Assembly (NCBI GenBank): GCA_963971285.1 | Contig: OZ020253.1 | Coordinates: 17,620,528-17,684,527, forward strand | DNA length: 64,000 nt | Reading direction: 5' to 3' | Origin: Astropecten irregularis | Lineage: Eukaryota > Echinodermata > Asteroidea > Paxillosida > Astropectinidae | Made by a program: the position numbers and the translations under genes | In this document: positions 1 through 12,377 of the stretch, piece by piece | Layout of the letters: every line of letters starts with the position of its first letter | Position numbering within the stretch: the first letter of the stretch is position 1 | Notes under the pieces: generated by a model | What the model was told of the DNA's origin: nothing | Seen by the model: the letters and a program-made list of their open reading frames with translations, nothing else | The model's database searches: none

Positions 1-98
1 CAGTTCGCGAAGTAAGCAGGAGTTGTCTGCATTATCTGCGACTTTTTGATTGGATGGCAAAATAAGGAACTACATGTATACCGACGGTCGCAACTCAC

Positions 99-3000
99 CT
101 TTTTCGAGTTTGGAACCGACCCCCACGTGAAGTCGTAAGCCTACTGCGTGGTCGATGTCTGCCCCAGCAACTGTCCGCCCAGCTCCAAGCTCAAAGACCA
201 CCTTCCCAAGTGTCATGGCATCCAGTGCTTCCACGTAACCTTTGTATTAACGGAAGTCGTGTTCCTTGAGTCAGGCCGTGTCCCAAATATCTGGCTGCGG
301 CTGGTAATTGCGCATGTGCCTATGGCAGCCACTAGTCAGTGACTGCAGCCGTTTCCATAGACCTGTGTGTTATTTGCGGTCGCAGCCAGATAATTGTGAC
401 ACGGCCTCAATAAGTACTGAAACAATGTTGTATGAACCGGCAATTGGCGAAGGTGCGGCCTATAGTCCAGCCCTCCAACTCCAACTCCAACTCCAAGCTA
501 AACCTTTTACACAACTTATGTAAAATGCAAGCGAATTGATCTAGCCCCTCAATGTCATGTATTGGTATTCATTGGTTGTGATTCAAATTGCGTCAGTGAC
601 GTGGTTACGAGGGGCAGGCAAAATCCTCTCTGTGGTCACGCCACACCCTCCCCGAGTTCTAGACACTGATCTTGACAACTGGTGATGTCAGCCTTAATGC
701 AGGCCATCGGGAATAAACTTCGTCCCAGTGAAAGTAATGGTCCTACCGGCCTCATACCATGAAGGGAATCATGACTTACCACTGTCTTCGGCCGATACCA
801 CCGTGGTATATTCCGCCCGTTTCAAGACGGTCCACACGTCATCCAGGCAGCTCAATGGAGTTGTGCACAGTCGCTCGGCCACATGAGAGTCAACCCCCTG
901 GGCCACCAGCATAGCCTGGAACTTCTGACACGCTGAGCCGTCGTCTAAACTTCTCTGAATGGTGGCTATGCCTTCCTCGACGCTACTGGCCTTCCCGCTG
1001 ATGTGCAGCAGGTGCCCACCTGAAAACAAATCATTGCCCACATCCGTCATTGTGTCACGTCACGTGTCTCTAAAAAGTAACATTTCATTCCGCTACCGCC
1101 ATTTGAGGCCCACAAAACGAAACGAAGGGATTGGACCACATGACGTAGCCGAAGAAAGGCTCCAACTTGGCCATGTATCTCAAACCCTTCATTTTCATTT
1201 AGGACACAAACTTGTGGTAGCATAATGAATTCTAAGCCTATAGCCTCAAGCCCCATTTCGTAAAGGCCCATGGGTGTCGCTAAATTCTGGGTCAAAATAA
1301 GTGAACATGACTTGAATTCATTGATTACAAAACTAAACGAAACAAGTGTCATGGTCTAGAAATATAAGGAGCAAAATGAATGGTCGTAACTAACCAAGGT
1401 AGGCACTACAGGACTGAATCTCGGCAGAGAAGGTTGTTGGAAAACATGCAGCTCAGTAAGTTCGGTTACTGCATGAGTCAACCAGTTTTCAGAGGATCAG
1501 ATATAGGTCTATAAAAGTGTATCATGAATAGTTCTAGTTACAAGAGAAATCGACCGTGAAATTGAGGTACATTATTAACCAAGAGGTCAGCTGTAGGGAA
1601 AAGCTATTGGATTCGAGTCTTGATCTACATCTAAGAGCACAAAATAGATTCCACTTGCTGACAACAAAGTTTCAAACTCAGTCATCTTGATGTACATCAT
1701 TGTACAACAAGTGGAACTGCTATGTGGATCGGTTTGCGGAAACATCATAAGAATAATCGTTCGTACTTTCGCACTTCTATTTCGTTCGCACTTCTCGTGA
1801 GGTCTCAACATTTCGACGTTGTAACCCGAGTTAATCACGCCAGGAAGGTCAGGCCCATTTAGTTCACGGGTTCAATTTCTGTGCCCAAGACCACACGCAA
1901 ACGGATTCAAAGTATCATGTTATACCTAGATGGCACACGAGGTCCCTTAGGTCGTCTGGGCCGCCGCCCTGGAGACACTGCACGGATTCTGCTACTTCCA
2001 GTGCATTGCCGGCCGTGTTACCGATAGGAGCATTCATGTCTGTCAGGATGGCTGCGGTCTTCATGCCCATGTCGTTGCTGGTGGAAACCTTGGTCAGAAT
2101 GAAGAAGACATGCAACGGACATAATAGTAAGATCCATGGGACCACGATATCCTGCACAAATGCATACTTGTAAAGGATACCACATCAATGTTGGAGACAC
2201 AAAAACAGTACTATTATTCGGACATAGTTCACTGATCCAACGTGTACAGTGGAATCTGTGGCCAATTTCATACAGCTGCTTAAGCACAAAAGTTCGCTTC
2301 AACATGAAAAGTTTTTACTTGATCAAACAGGATTGCCAACCAAAATTTCATGCGATGTTTACTGCAGCTTTTGACTTGTATTTGGCCATTGTTTGCCGAG
2401 CATAGGCCTACATGATTCACAAGGAGTTTTAACTGACATAGTGATTTTATTTACCAAGGTTTTTGGTGCTTAAGCAAACTTTGGTGCTTAAGCAGCTCTA
2501 CTGAAATTGGCCCCAGGTTCATATCAGCACGGGTTTAAAAATCATAACAAGAATTATGTCTAGGCCCCAATCCGTTATTCTCAATTGTTTTTAATCCTGT
2601 TAATGCAAGGTTCCTGTTACAACGAGGTTCCTGCAAAGTCCCAAAAGCTTTATAAGTCGACTTGGCGAGATAAATTATGTGGTTATCTGGATAAATGGAA
2701 TGGCACTCGTGGAGCTCCGTACTTAATGCATATCTAGGCCCGAGACTGTTGTACCATGGAGGAAGAAGTGTCCCTCCATGGTTGTATACTTGCCCAGAAT
2801 TTCAAGTTTTTCACGCCGAGCAAACCCCATATCACAAAATGCAATACGAAAACGTGATGATGGAATGTTGACATGACAAATGCATTTTTTCCTTCTGTCG
2901 TTACAAAATATTATATTGTGGACACAGTCAACGTTCGGGATAATGAAAATATATTGAGAGGGTGGTCGCTGAACATCACGTCGTCAGAAAAGGGAAGTTG

Positions 3001-6000
3001 CATTTGTAAAATGCCTGGGAAGCCTGGCTTGTGAGCGTGACCTTCTTACCGTTTGGTATAAATAAGTGGGGTCAATTTCCACAGAAAACAGGAAGCCGAC
3101 GTGTAAAATAACCCGTTGTGCCTCAGAAATGGGATATAAGTCTTGTTGAATTAAAGCAGTGTAAAACGCGCAGCGGGGAGTAAGTTTGAGCAATGGGTTC
3201 ATTCGGGGAACGTCCCAGATGAAATGGTATGCTATAGCGTACATGTAACTTGAACTGCTATTACGAGCTGGGCAACGGTTCCGTATACAGGGCTCACTTA
3301 GGCCTGCTCTATTCATGATGACGAGAGCAGGCTAGTCGAAACGTTGAGACCTTATGAGATGTGCGAACGAAATATAAGTGCGAAAGTACGAACGATTCTT
3401 ACATGGTGTTTCCGCAAACCACCTAGTTCGACTATCGTATCTCGCTTTCTTCATATCGGCGTGCATGTCTAAGATATTGTAAGGTCTTCTAAATAGGCCT
3501 ACTTTTTCCCTTCGAAACTACTCTTTTCAATTTGTATTTTGTGCCTACCATGATTTCGGCCAGTTTCCTCCCTTCCTCTTTGGTCTTCATAAATGCCGCT
3601 TTACCAAATTTGCAGTCGAGAATCAGTGCGTTGATGCTCTCGGCTGCTTTCTTAGAAACAATCGAAGCTGCAACATAAAACGTCAATAGAATGTCATGGT
3701 GGCAGTCGCGTATATGAGGGAATCTGGATCATTCGGCTGATCTGCAGCCATAGTGCAAAGCCAGGGGTGTATTTCACAGTCACAGATTACTTAGATTAAT
3801 CATACCTGTGAATTGCCAGTATCGCCATAGTGATGTGCATTTTTTTATTGTGACATCCCACATGCTCAGCAGTTATAGGGAACATTTTCGGTAACAATCT
3901 ATAGGTAACATGTTGCCCAGGTACGCTGTTGCTGAAAATGTTGTAAGCGTATACTGCAGAGCAAAACGATGACGCAGCAACATCTTGTGGCATGTTGCTA
4001 TAGTGTTACATAAGGCTCGTGATAGGGTGACAGGGACATTGGGTTTCATTTTGTTAGGTTACAGGAACTTCACTACATGAACACGGCTAAAGGCTGCAAT
4101 TTCAAAATGCATAAAAAAGGCGCGTCGTATAACATACCTGTTATCAAGGGCAGACTGTCCACCGTCGAAGTAACATCTCTCGTTGCATACAACTTCTTAT
4201 CGGCGGGAACCAGGTTATTCGTCTGGCCCACAATGCAGCAGCCCACCTCATCAAGAATGGCCGCCATCTTTTCCTTAGATACCATGACTGTGTAGCCGGG
4301 GATGGACTCTAGTTTGTCCAAGGTTCCCCCAGTGTGACCAAGCCCTCTCCCGGAGATCATCGGCACCTTTCAATCCAAATAAAAACTTATATCATCAAAT
4401 AACCACAAGGGAAACTGACTCAATTTAAAGTCATTGAAAGGTGAACGAAGAAAAATTGACTGGGGCGGGATTCGAACTGGCGACCTCAGCAGTTTCGACA
4501 ATAAACGAAATGTATGTACACATACAGTTGGATATTGTCCGATGAAGGGTATATAGCAGTTCCAGCAGCCGTAACGTCGCATACCAGCAACACGACATCG
4601 CGTGACTTTAAGCACCTCTTTCCTTATCTGTTGGATGTTCTCACCAAATCTCATTGCCGTCATGACCATCAAGTCGCAATACCAAGCCCTTAATGAAAAC
4701 CTTAATCTGGCTCTGGCTGCGGCTACGTCTCCGTCATTCAAAACCTGAACAAAACGGTTTAAATTCCCCTTTTCTATACGGAGCAGAAGCAGTAGGCTTA
4801 GGCCTATTACTCTATATATAAAGCAACTATACCACCGATGGCGAGCCAGTACAGCACGGACCAATGAGCTTACCTATTTTGATCTCATGGACGAACAATA
4901 ATTGTTAAACGATCAAAACGTTCGATTACGGTACACTGTTCCAGCATGATGCACATCATGTCATATTATTTTTGTTCCGGAATACTTTGATAATCATTGT
5001 CAATGTTATCATTAAAAGACCACCTCCCCGGTTCTCCATCTCCTCACGGGTATATTACGTAATAGACATGAGAGCATAGCGTCGACGTTTCAGTCGGTGT
5101 TTGTGATCATCTTCGCATTCTGTGTATTATAATAATGATGAATACAAACCTTCATTCCGACAGAGGCTAGCGCTGGTGCCAGGGGCAGGCTGATCTTATC
5201 CCCGACTCCACCGGTGGAGTGCTTGTCGACCAAGAGGCCAGTCCACTCACACGGCCATTGCAGCACCTCACCGCTGTCTCGCATGGACTTGGTCAGTATT
5301 GAAGTTTCTTGACGGGAGAGTCCCTTCATGTACACGGCCATCAACAAGGCTCCTATTCAACACGAATAATCATCGACAATATGGTTATGTCATTAAATGG
5401 CGGCCGCAATGAGTGCTTTTGCTTATAATTATTGTAGAATAAAGTCTTTAAAACGTAGTTGCGTGGCTGTCGAATAACGTCGTGACATCATCTCGGGAAC
5501 CTGGTAGCTGGTTCACAAGCCATCGAGTGATGCCGAGTTGGTTCCAGCGTCACTGACGAAATTCAAAATCCCGTACTAGGGGGTGGGGCGTGGACACAAG
5601 TGCGGATTATTTGGAGAAAACAAAATACCAGATGGGGGGGGACTTTAATCAAATTTAATATATTTTTTAAAAGATAATTAAATTATTTCGGTGGATTTCA
5701 TTAAATATCCTTGCAGCCACCCTTTAAATCTGTACTCAGACTATAGTAAATCACTATATCGAAAAGTTGACATCGGCAATAACCGGTCACTGTTTTAATC
5801 GTTGGTGATAATTATTATAATGACCGTATAGTGTGGTTTCGTACCCGATACCGAATGCGAGATGCAGTGGTCGCTATGACACATGAACTTCGGGCGCGCA
5901 GTACATTACTCATCACATAGTGAAATTAACTATGCATATCATAGGCAAGACGGCAAAGAATGGGGGCGCACGAGGGACATCGCACGTGAAAATATCTGGG

Positions 6001-9000
6001 CACATCATTATTTGTAATGTTCGATATACGTACATCATACATCACGAATTCACAAATATTTTGTGATGTGCGATGTTTGCACATGAATGACGTGCGATGC
6101 ATCGTATATCACAAATCTGCGCATAATTATTTTCTTTGAGGGTTTTTATCATTATGAGACATGTTTTTTTCTGAATAATCTTTGTTTGCTTATAGTTTTA
6201 ACGGTACAACGAAATCAAGCGAAATGTAAACAAAACGTTATAACAGCGGTCAACTGCCACAGCATGCGCGATTAACGGGGTGCTGTATGTTATGTGTCAT
6301 GGCGGCCACAAAAATGCGTGAGGACATCGTATAGGGCCTAATTGTAGCCAGGTAGTATACAGTACTCTTCGCATAATGTTAGGCCCTATTCTTTTAAAAC
6401 AAAATCAAGTTTAAAAAGTGGCAAAGTGTTATCTGCTTAAAACTTTGCCTGCAAAGCCCTACATAAAACGTGGTCATACTGGAGCATTGTTGATCAACGC
6501 TATCGTCCTTCTATTTGTTCTAAATAAAAACAAAATGTTGGATAGCATTATTTTCATCTATACAGAGATGGAAGATGGAGAAATCAGGCTGGGTATATAC
6601 GCAATGCATGTCTTATTAATCACTATGAAAAAATCCTAACTGTGCACTGAGTATATGTGCCATGCACTAACTTCCTCCATGCATGGAGCTATGTGTTTAA
6701 CCCCATGTATGAACCTGTACTGCCACCCGAGGTTAGAGCTCATGTGGATTTGGTATAATTTATGTGATGCTGCATATACCGGTACTCAAATATTGCAGCT
6801 CGGTTCTGTGTTGGAGTCATTCAACGCCAAGGTCACGATACACTCTCAATAAGTGGCCGGGTCGGTTCATGACCTTGAGTCCCCCCCCCCCTCCGACACC
6901 CCTGGGAAGACAAATTTTCAATCATAACAAGCATAAGCATGAACACACGATTGGTAAATATTATAGGCCCCTACACTTTGAAATACAGCACTTGGGGAGC
7001 TAAACAATAATGCATGTATATGTGACATGATCAAGGGGAATGAGTCACATGTCGGGGAATCCCGAATGGAGATAACGGTTATTTTAGTGTGAGGGGTGTT
7101 TTTTTCAAGTTTTGGGATTACTGAATAATTTGGTTGTTTAAATCCTTATTTATCACATGTGTTAACTTAATTTTACAGAACTGCATCAAAAGTTGCTAAA
7201 AAATGTGATTTTCTGAAGCCTTGCATATCTTGGAATCATTAAAAAGCGTTTTTCCCCAAAAATAAACCAAAACTTTAAAGGCGTTTTTCTCAGTACTGTA
7301 GTTTTCGTCGTCATTTGCATAATTTTACGTAACTTCGGAACAAAAAGTCATATCAACATGTGGTTTTCAGTTTATGAAAGCTCTAATTGCCCTCTTTAAC
7401 ACTGTATATAAAACTAAAATTTGACTTGGGTCGACATGTGACTCATTCCCCTTGATCATGTCACATATATGCATGACTTATTCACTTTAACGAAATAGAA
7501 ATGTTGTCCCAACTGAGTAACGTGTTTTCGTTTTTTTTTCTTTTTAGCTCAGACTTCTCCTTTAAAAGACGATGGTATTTCAAGAAGAACTACTTTGCCT
7601 ATTTTTTTACATCCTTGTCTTATATATCCCTTGAATAAATGAGTTCCGTTAATTATCTTACACGACGTTCCTTCAACCTTCAATGAGCGGTGTATGAGTA
7701 TTTCTTCAAAATCACTGGTTTCACTTTCAATTAGGAATCAGGAAACGCCAACGAATTAAAATTACTTCATTCCTCCAAGCTGACTACGTACAGTACAGGC
7801 CCATTTAACTAGAAGGAGAACACTCAACTTGGTGCAAACATGTTTTCCCTTGCAGAGGTTTCGTTTGCTTTAAACGGATGTAGTAAAATGCCATATGCTG
7901 TGGTTTCGATCGTTCATAATTTATGATTGCTCAAAATTGATGATTCTGCATGATTCGTGCGTTCTTGCTCTATGGTATTAAATGCATACACGGCCAGCCT
8001 AGAACGCGGGCCTATACGCATTTCCGCATAAAATCTGCAGACTTGTAACTTTCAATTTCAACAGGTATTTGTTTTAGCCCGAAGTATTCGGGGCTTGATC
8101 CAGCTTGTATTTAAAGCAAACATGCTTACTTATATTCCAATAATTATTATATAACACCACTCCAATAAACAGCGGTTTTTACGCAATTGCTGCACAGTTC
8201 TGCAGTGCATTGAAGAGAACGCATGCATGAACATTAAATGTTCATGCAGTATTGTATTTTATGGCAACACGCCGCCCACACTCCCCACGAATTATTTGCC
8301 GAACAAAGTCCACTGATTTAATTCAAACTTTAACAGTTTCGCAGAAAGGCTCTAGGCTATGTGACTTAAAGGTAGTATCATACTTTGGTTTTTGTCAAAG
8401 AAATGCAGATTCATTGGCAAAAATATCAAGGAAGATACAGTCACAGTCATCTGTGAAAATTTCAGTTCCATATACGGTGCCCACTTTTTGAGAAAATCGT
8501 GAAAAACGGCCACGGTATTTCTTAATTCTTTTCTCTTTTATTTTCGATCTTTTATAAAAGATCAAACAGATTTTGGTCGTTGTTTGACAAATTTCTGGAT
8601 AAATACACCATTTCAGGCGGAAAAATTTTAACAGAATGTTTCTACCACCACCACCATCTTCATACCCTGTAATTTATACGTAAATCTGTGAACATTTCTG
8701 TTTTGGTTTCTAACCAAAGTATGACTATGATACTACCTTTAAAGATACTATCATACTTCGGTACTGATGAGCATCCCGAAACAGAAATCAAGTTCACAGA
8801 TATAATTATACCGTTATAACTTTACGGGGTATTTTTTAAAGATGGTGGCGGTAGCTATATATACTGAAGCCAATGTTTGAGTACACTGTATTGTCATTTA
8901 TTTGGAAATCTTAAACTTTGTACCGCCGTTACCATGGAGGAAATTAATAACTACTTACCAATTTGACTGTCATCTATCCCTCCACCATTCTGAATGTTGC

Positions 9001-9085
9001 CGATAAACCATTCAATCTCACCCTGGGAGAGTTCACCACCATCTCGCTTCCTTGCAATGATGTCTGGCATGCGATACGAGGTCAT
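99..9085 (-). CDS. TYMP: Thymidine phosphorylase, 7 exons visible, 3' end cut by window edge
   Basis: Pyrimidine-nucleoside phosphorylase family; the known reaction is thymidine + phosphate to thymine + 2-deoxyribose-1-phosphate (pyrimidine salvage/catabolism). Exons 5' to 3': 9085-8959, 5352-5150, 4366-4138, 3667-3549, 2088-1926, 1019-780, 239-99. All have GT/AG borders and the phases match at each junction, giving 407 codons. Visible motifs are the N-terminal [12 protein letters not shown] (residues 5-16), the phosphate-binding [10 protein letters not shown] (86-95), [10 protein letters not shown] (115-124), and [17 protein letters not shown] (171-188, first residue read as T in ATRDV). Arg173, Ser188 and Lys192 fall at the spacing of human Arg202/Ser217/Lys221. 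C-terminal-domain segments LDDGS and ELGAGR follow. The ATG at 9085 is chosen because an in-frame stop lies just upstream; the N-terminus is then short like bacterial DeoA, lacking the human leader. The last exon ends in phase 1 at a GTGAGT donor, so the terminal tens of codons lie left of base 1. Confidence 0.95.
475..497 (+). repeat. (CCAACT)n short tandem repeat
   Basis: CCAACT is repeated about four times in a row. It lies in the TYMP intron between the exons at 780-1019 and 99-239. Confidence 0.6.
1078..1269. mobile_element. Palindromic MITE, family E (TTTACGAAA ends), TYMP intron copy
   Basis: The sequence carries CTACCGCCATTTGAGGCCCA, GAAGGGATTG and CCCCATTTCGTAAAGGCCC, matching copies at 53158-53374 and 58143-58326. 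The left terminus is eroded. Confidence 0.65.
1722..1808 (-). repeat. Interspersed repeat family H (CGTTCGTACTTTCGCACTT)
   Basis: The reverse complement contains GTGCGAAAGTACGAACGATT, shared with 3311-3426 and 55742-55850. It lies in a TYMP intron. Confidence 0.6.
2259..2514. mobile_element. Palindromic MITE, family D (GGCCAATTTCA ends)
   Basis: The left end reads GGCCAATTTCATACAGCTGC and TTAAGCAC. The right end is the inverse, GCTTAAGCAGCTCTACTGAAATTGGCCCC. About 255 bp, inside a TYMP intron. Related copies are at 31729-31969 and 51290-51468. Confidence 0.7.
3311..3426 (+). repeat. Interspersed repeat family H
   Basis: It begins CAGGCTAGTCGAAACGTT and contains AAGTGCGAAAGTACGAACGA and TTCTTACATGGTGT, as in 55742-55850. 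Confidence 0.65.
4390..4500 (-). mobile_element. tRNA-derived SINE fragment (B box plus tail)
   Basis: On the minus strand GAGGTCGCCAGTTCGAATCC contains a pol III B box and matches the tRNA-like head at 40966-41037. It is followed by a tail whose complement, bases 4391-4420, is repeated at 21582-21611. It lies in a TYMP intron directly next to the exon starting at 4366. Confidence 0.6.
5353..8365. other. TYMP intron 1, left part
   Basis: There is no coding signal. It holds several short palindromic ATCACAAA/TTTGTGAT words around 6000-6115, a C run near 6882-6892, and the foldback element at 7010-7474. The rest is AT-rich and unique as far as I can see. Confidence 0.5.
7010..7474. mobile_element. 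Foldback/TIR element with ~45-bp inverted termini
   Basis: The left arm (7010-7054) includes GACATGATCAAGGGGAATGA. The right arm (7432-7474) is its near-perfect reverse complement. The ~375-bp interior is AT-rich and non-coding. It is a MITE-like element of 465 bp; no second copy was seen in this window. Confidence 0.75.
8366..8742 (+). mobile_element. TTAA-flanked MITE, family A, full copy
   Basis: It starts TTAAAGGTAGTATCATACTT and ends in the inverse GATACTACCTTTAA, 377 bp. The centre contains the palindrome GATCTTTTATAAAAGATC. It lies in TYMP intron 1. The same sequence in varied states occurs at 17036, 18661, 36434, 40841, 41889, 44248 and 50712. Confidence 0.8.
8739..8852 (-). mobile_element. 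Family A MITE, partial inverted copy abutting the full copy
   Basis: Immediately after the full copy, TTAAAGATACTATCATACTT leads into the reversed 3' part of the same family (CCCGAAACAGAAATC, AAGATGGTGGCGGTAG). The two copies share one TTAA. Confidence 0.65.
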
Positions 9086-10069
9086 GATGATGGCGTACGA
9101 CGGAGAATACTATACTGTGCAGCAAGAATAATTGTTGAGGAATTCCAACGACCGGTTTCGGGTCGTGCTTTGAGCAAAGGGCCCGTTGTGCCAGACCATG
9201 GAGCAAGGAACACTGCCTATGATGAACTAAAAAACCGTCGAGAGTGGAGTGAGAAGAAAACGTGGCTATGAAGTATACACACTGTATGCACAGCATGCAT
9301 TCAGCTGCATGTGTGTGTGTTTTGTTTGGCTTAATGCCAGGTATGTATTTGACTTCGAGGTCATTCCACAATCTTCATACTTCGCTTACGAGGAAACTGG
9401 CGATAACAAACTATATTAAATTATAATGGCGTAACAGGTGGCTATGACATTATGGCCCAATACCGTCAAAGTATGCATGGAGGTGTTATGATCAAAGCAT
9501 GGAGGTATATACAAAATGTAAGAGTCTGTTTCAGCTCAGTTTGTTTGTGAATAACTTCTCTCGGTGAAGTAAAAAGCAGTGGCGTAACTAACTTGGGGGC
9601 GGGGGGGGGGGGGGGGGGGGGAGGGGGAGCTCGAGGGGGAGGGGCCAAGTTAGGGCTGGTTGGCAAGGGGCGCTAAGGCCAAACATTTCCTTCCTCCATG
9701 GGCCAAACTAGGAAAGAAAAGAGGAACACCACAGTTGGTAGATCGCATCGGAGGTTGATGGTTCATCAATTGCTCAGAATGATACAATTTTGGGTCCAAG
9801 GAAAAAACTGATCGAGTACTGTCAATGTACGGCTACCTTGCCCTATCCACCTTGTGGATTATGCGCAAAATTATGCGACACGTATAAAGACTACGCTTGT
9901 TTCATTCACGAGGTCTGACCTTTGACATGAGGTCACGATGCCGTGAGTGAGGTCACATTCTACAGATTGCTCTTCGTAACTACGGACGCTGCAGCGTTTA
10001 GCAGCGCCAAAACCACAGTTTCAGTCAGTTTGACCGAGGAAAGGGTTTGTTTCGTTCCTGAAATTTACC
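9086..10069. promoter_or_regulatory. Divergent intergenic region between TYMP and HSPB11
   Basis: About 1 kb separates the two start codons, so it must hold both promoters and 5' UTRs. It contains a (GT)n run near 9309-9322 and a G homopolymer at about 9597-9620. I see no TATA box in a convincing place and no clear RFX X-box for the ciliary gene. Confidence 0.5.
9590..9660 (+). repeat. G-rich low-complexity tract
   Basis: A run of more than 20 G is followed by a GGGGA-rich stretch. It lies in the TYMP/HSPB11 intergenic region, and its length may be unreliable in assembly. Confidence 0.7.
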
Positions 10070-12377
10070 ATGTTTGACGTCGCTCTTAACGAGGCTGGCG
10101 CAAAAGTTGTCCTGACAACGTCTAGTGATGAAAATTACCCGCCAGAAAACATGTTGGATGGGTGAGTAAAATTTTGACATTAAAAATTGTATTTACCAGT
10201 CGTGATATGGGTAATCAAATTAAAGGCCTTACGTTACTCGTTACTCTAGTTAGAAGGCTTGGGCCTGGCTAGGCCTACTCCTAGGGCTGTAGATGGCTCC
10301 CTTTTAAAATCTGTCTCTCTCTGGTCGCCATTCACAGCCCTACTTCAACGCATGACTTAAACGCGCGAGATCCAAAGTACTAAGTAGGCCTAAGTTAAGT
10401 AGCCTACTCTCAGCAGAATTGTCACAAACTTTCAATTTCAATATCTTCTCAAAATCAAATAAAGAAGACTGGACAATTTCTGTATTCCTCACTTTGATTT
10501 TTTACCCACACCAGCCCCTTGAAGTTTTCCCAAACCGTACAATTCCCCATGTATTCCACCGTAAAAATCCCAGGTTGTAGAATTGATATGTTGACAGTGA
10601 ACGTCACCATATTGAAAAATGAAGTATATCGGGGCAAAGCTTTGTGTGTCAGAAGTCTTGGCATCCGACAGGCAATCACTTCATTGGTTTCCTACTCATC
10701 CCTTATGCAAGAACAGTCAAAATGGGGACCAGTTTTATATGTCACAAAATTAACATGCGCCTGTTGCGTCTGGTGCCCTGAAATGAGACGGACGAAGCGC
10801 TGCTTCGCTGTAAAAAAAACAACTTAATCATTGAAGGTGCACTACGAGGCTAAGATTAACACTTTGCCTGCAAATGTTCATTCAGCAAGCGCAATATTTG
10901 TCACCATCTTATTAATAGATAATAATTTTTTATCATGAACTGCATTTCTTTGACAAAAACCAAAGTATGAAATTACCAGAGGGAAATTTTTATGTATCTT
11001 TTTGCGTTTTTCTCTTCTTTCTTGTTTACAGTAAAGCGGAAACATTCTGGATCAGCACCGGCATGTTCCCTCAAGAATTTGTGATCTCCTTTGCAGGAAT
11101 GATGGATATCAACCAGATCAAGCTCTCCTGTTTCCATGGTAATTTGTAATTAAATGCAGTTTTGTTTGTCATACAACTTACAAGTTGCCTATCAGTGTTG
11201 TTGGTCTTAGGACCAATTTCAAAACAGTCATTTTTGTATTGGGCAGTGGTTTATTATACAGTGGAATGCCGCTATAACGAATATTTGGCTATACATGTAC
11301 CAAACATCCCCCTTGGCTCACAATTTCTGTGCACAATTTATATACCTGATGAACATTGTGCTCTATTACGCACAACTATGACAAACAATCTCTGTGCATC
11401 CCGGCGTGTTTGTTATAGTGGAGTTCCATCGTACATTTGATGTTTGTCAGCTGGAAGATAGTGCTCATGCTTTTTAGCTTGCAGTGATAAGCGGATTATA
11501 GCAGGCAATCAACTTGAGATGTCTTTATGCACATATTATTATTAAAGCTGCGTAATTTATATCCTTGAAACCATCTCAATTTCCTGGGGAGTGTACAGCC
11601 CCAACTGCCAAGTAGGCCTACCCATTTATTTCTGGGTGAAGAGGAGTAAAATGTTACAAAGCATCTTGCCCAAGGACACAGGCACCATTAACCATGGCTT
11701 GACTCGAACCCGCAATATGTACTGCTGTCTCTGCTGTTCATCCGCGATTACTACTGTCAAGAAATTGCTCCGAACTGTAGAGTACCAGTCCTGTCACCTT
11801 CTTCTCATTGTCTCAATCAAGACTTTCATGCTAACCATGTTGAATATTGATTCAGTTACTGATGGATTGTTCCATTCCATCTGTCAGGCCATGAAATTAT
11901 TAACCATTCTACTGTTAAAAATTCATTATTTGTATATTATTACCTGCAAACAGTACGTGGTCTGAGCATACATCGCAGTGTTCATCAGGAGCCCATAGAC
12001 TTTGAAGTGATAGATGAGAGAGAACTGACCCCGTCAGATGATTCATTGCAAATGGAAGAGTTTAAGGTAATTGCTTGTTGATATTTTAACCCTGGCCCCA
12101 CATGGATTTCCTTTGGTAAATGTGGTTTCAATGTGTGGTTTGTAATGTGTGGTAGCCAACACTTGTCTTGTGTGGTAGGTGCAGACTGCACAAAACTCTT
12201 ATTACACTGATTTTCAATTTATTGACAGTGCTGTAAATTTGATTCCCCCTTCTCTAACTGCAGTTTGACTCTACCAGAGCACGCCACATGAAATTCGTCA
12301 TCAAGTCAGGCTTTGACCATTTTGTCACCGTTCACAAATTAAACATGGATGGCACAGCAGTCAGAGAAAGAGACTAA
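10070..12377 (+). CDS. HSPB11: Intraflagellar transport protein 25 (HSPB11/IFT25), complete, 4 exons
   Basis: IFT25 is a small jelly-roll (discoidin/APC10-like) subunit of the ciliary IFT-B complex that pairs with the small GTPase IFT27. Exons 10070-10161, 11032-11138, 11954-12066 and 12264-12377 join in frame (phases 2, 1, 0) to 141 residues plus TAA; the human protein has 144. Diagnostic stretches are TSSDENYPPENMLDG (residues 17-31), ETFWISTGMFPQEFVISF (34-51), HQEPIDFE in exon 3, and FVIKSGFDHFVTVH (115-128) in exon 4. The name small heat-shock protein B11 is historical; no alpha-crystallin domain is visible. The gene is divergent from TYMP (985 bp between start codons) and convergent with TIMM29. 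Introns 1 and 2 carry short repeats of families also found elsewhere in the window. Confidence 0.95.
10941..10977 (-). mobile_element. Family A MITE terminal remnant
   Basis: TTTGACAAAAACCAAAGTAT followed by GAAATTACC is one end of family A, in HSPB11 intron 1. Confidence 0.55.
11259..11428. mobile_element. Palindromic MITE, family G (GCTATAACGAA ends)
   Basis: The left end is CAGTGGAATGCCGCTATAAC; the right end is GTTATAGTGGAGTTCCA. It lies in HSPB11 intron 2. Copies are at 19961-20134 and 33535-33678. Confidence 0.7.
11655..11720 (-). mobile_element. SINE-like fragment
   Basis: CATCTTGCCCAAGGACAC is followed by TTGACTCGAACCCGCAA. The latter is a reversed B-box (GGGTTCGAGTC). The arrangement is typical of tRNA-derived SINE bodies. 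It lies in HSPB11 intron 2. Confidence 0.45.

Noticed and set aside
1-98. Terminal TYMP exon in the first 98 bases
   Set aside because: The donor at 98 shows that intron sequence starts there, and no acceptor followed by the conserved C-terminal tail is visible before base 1.
4370-4864. 164-codon minus-strand open frame
   Set aside because: It overlaps the SINE fragment at 4390-4500 and TYMP intron sequence, and the translation shows no protein-like pattern.
9033-9371. 112-codon minus-strand open frame over TYMP exon 1
   Set aside because: It is in a different frame from the conserved thymidine phosphorylase sequence that ends exactly at the splice donor.
9466-9666. Polyproline open frame
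   Set aside because: It is produced by the G homopolymer tract read on the minus strand.
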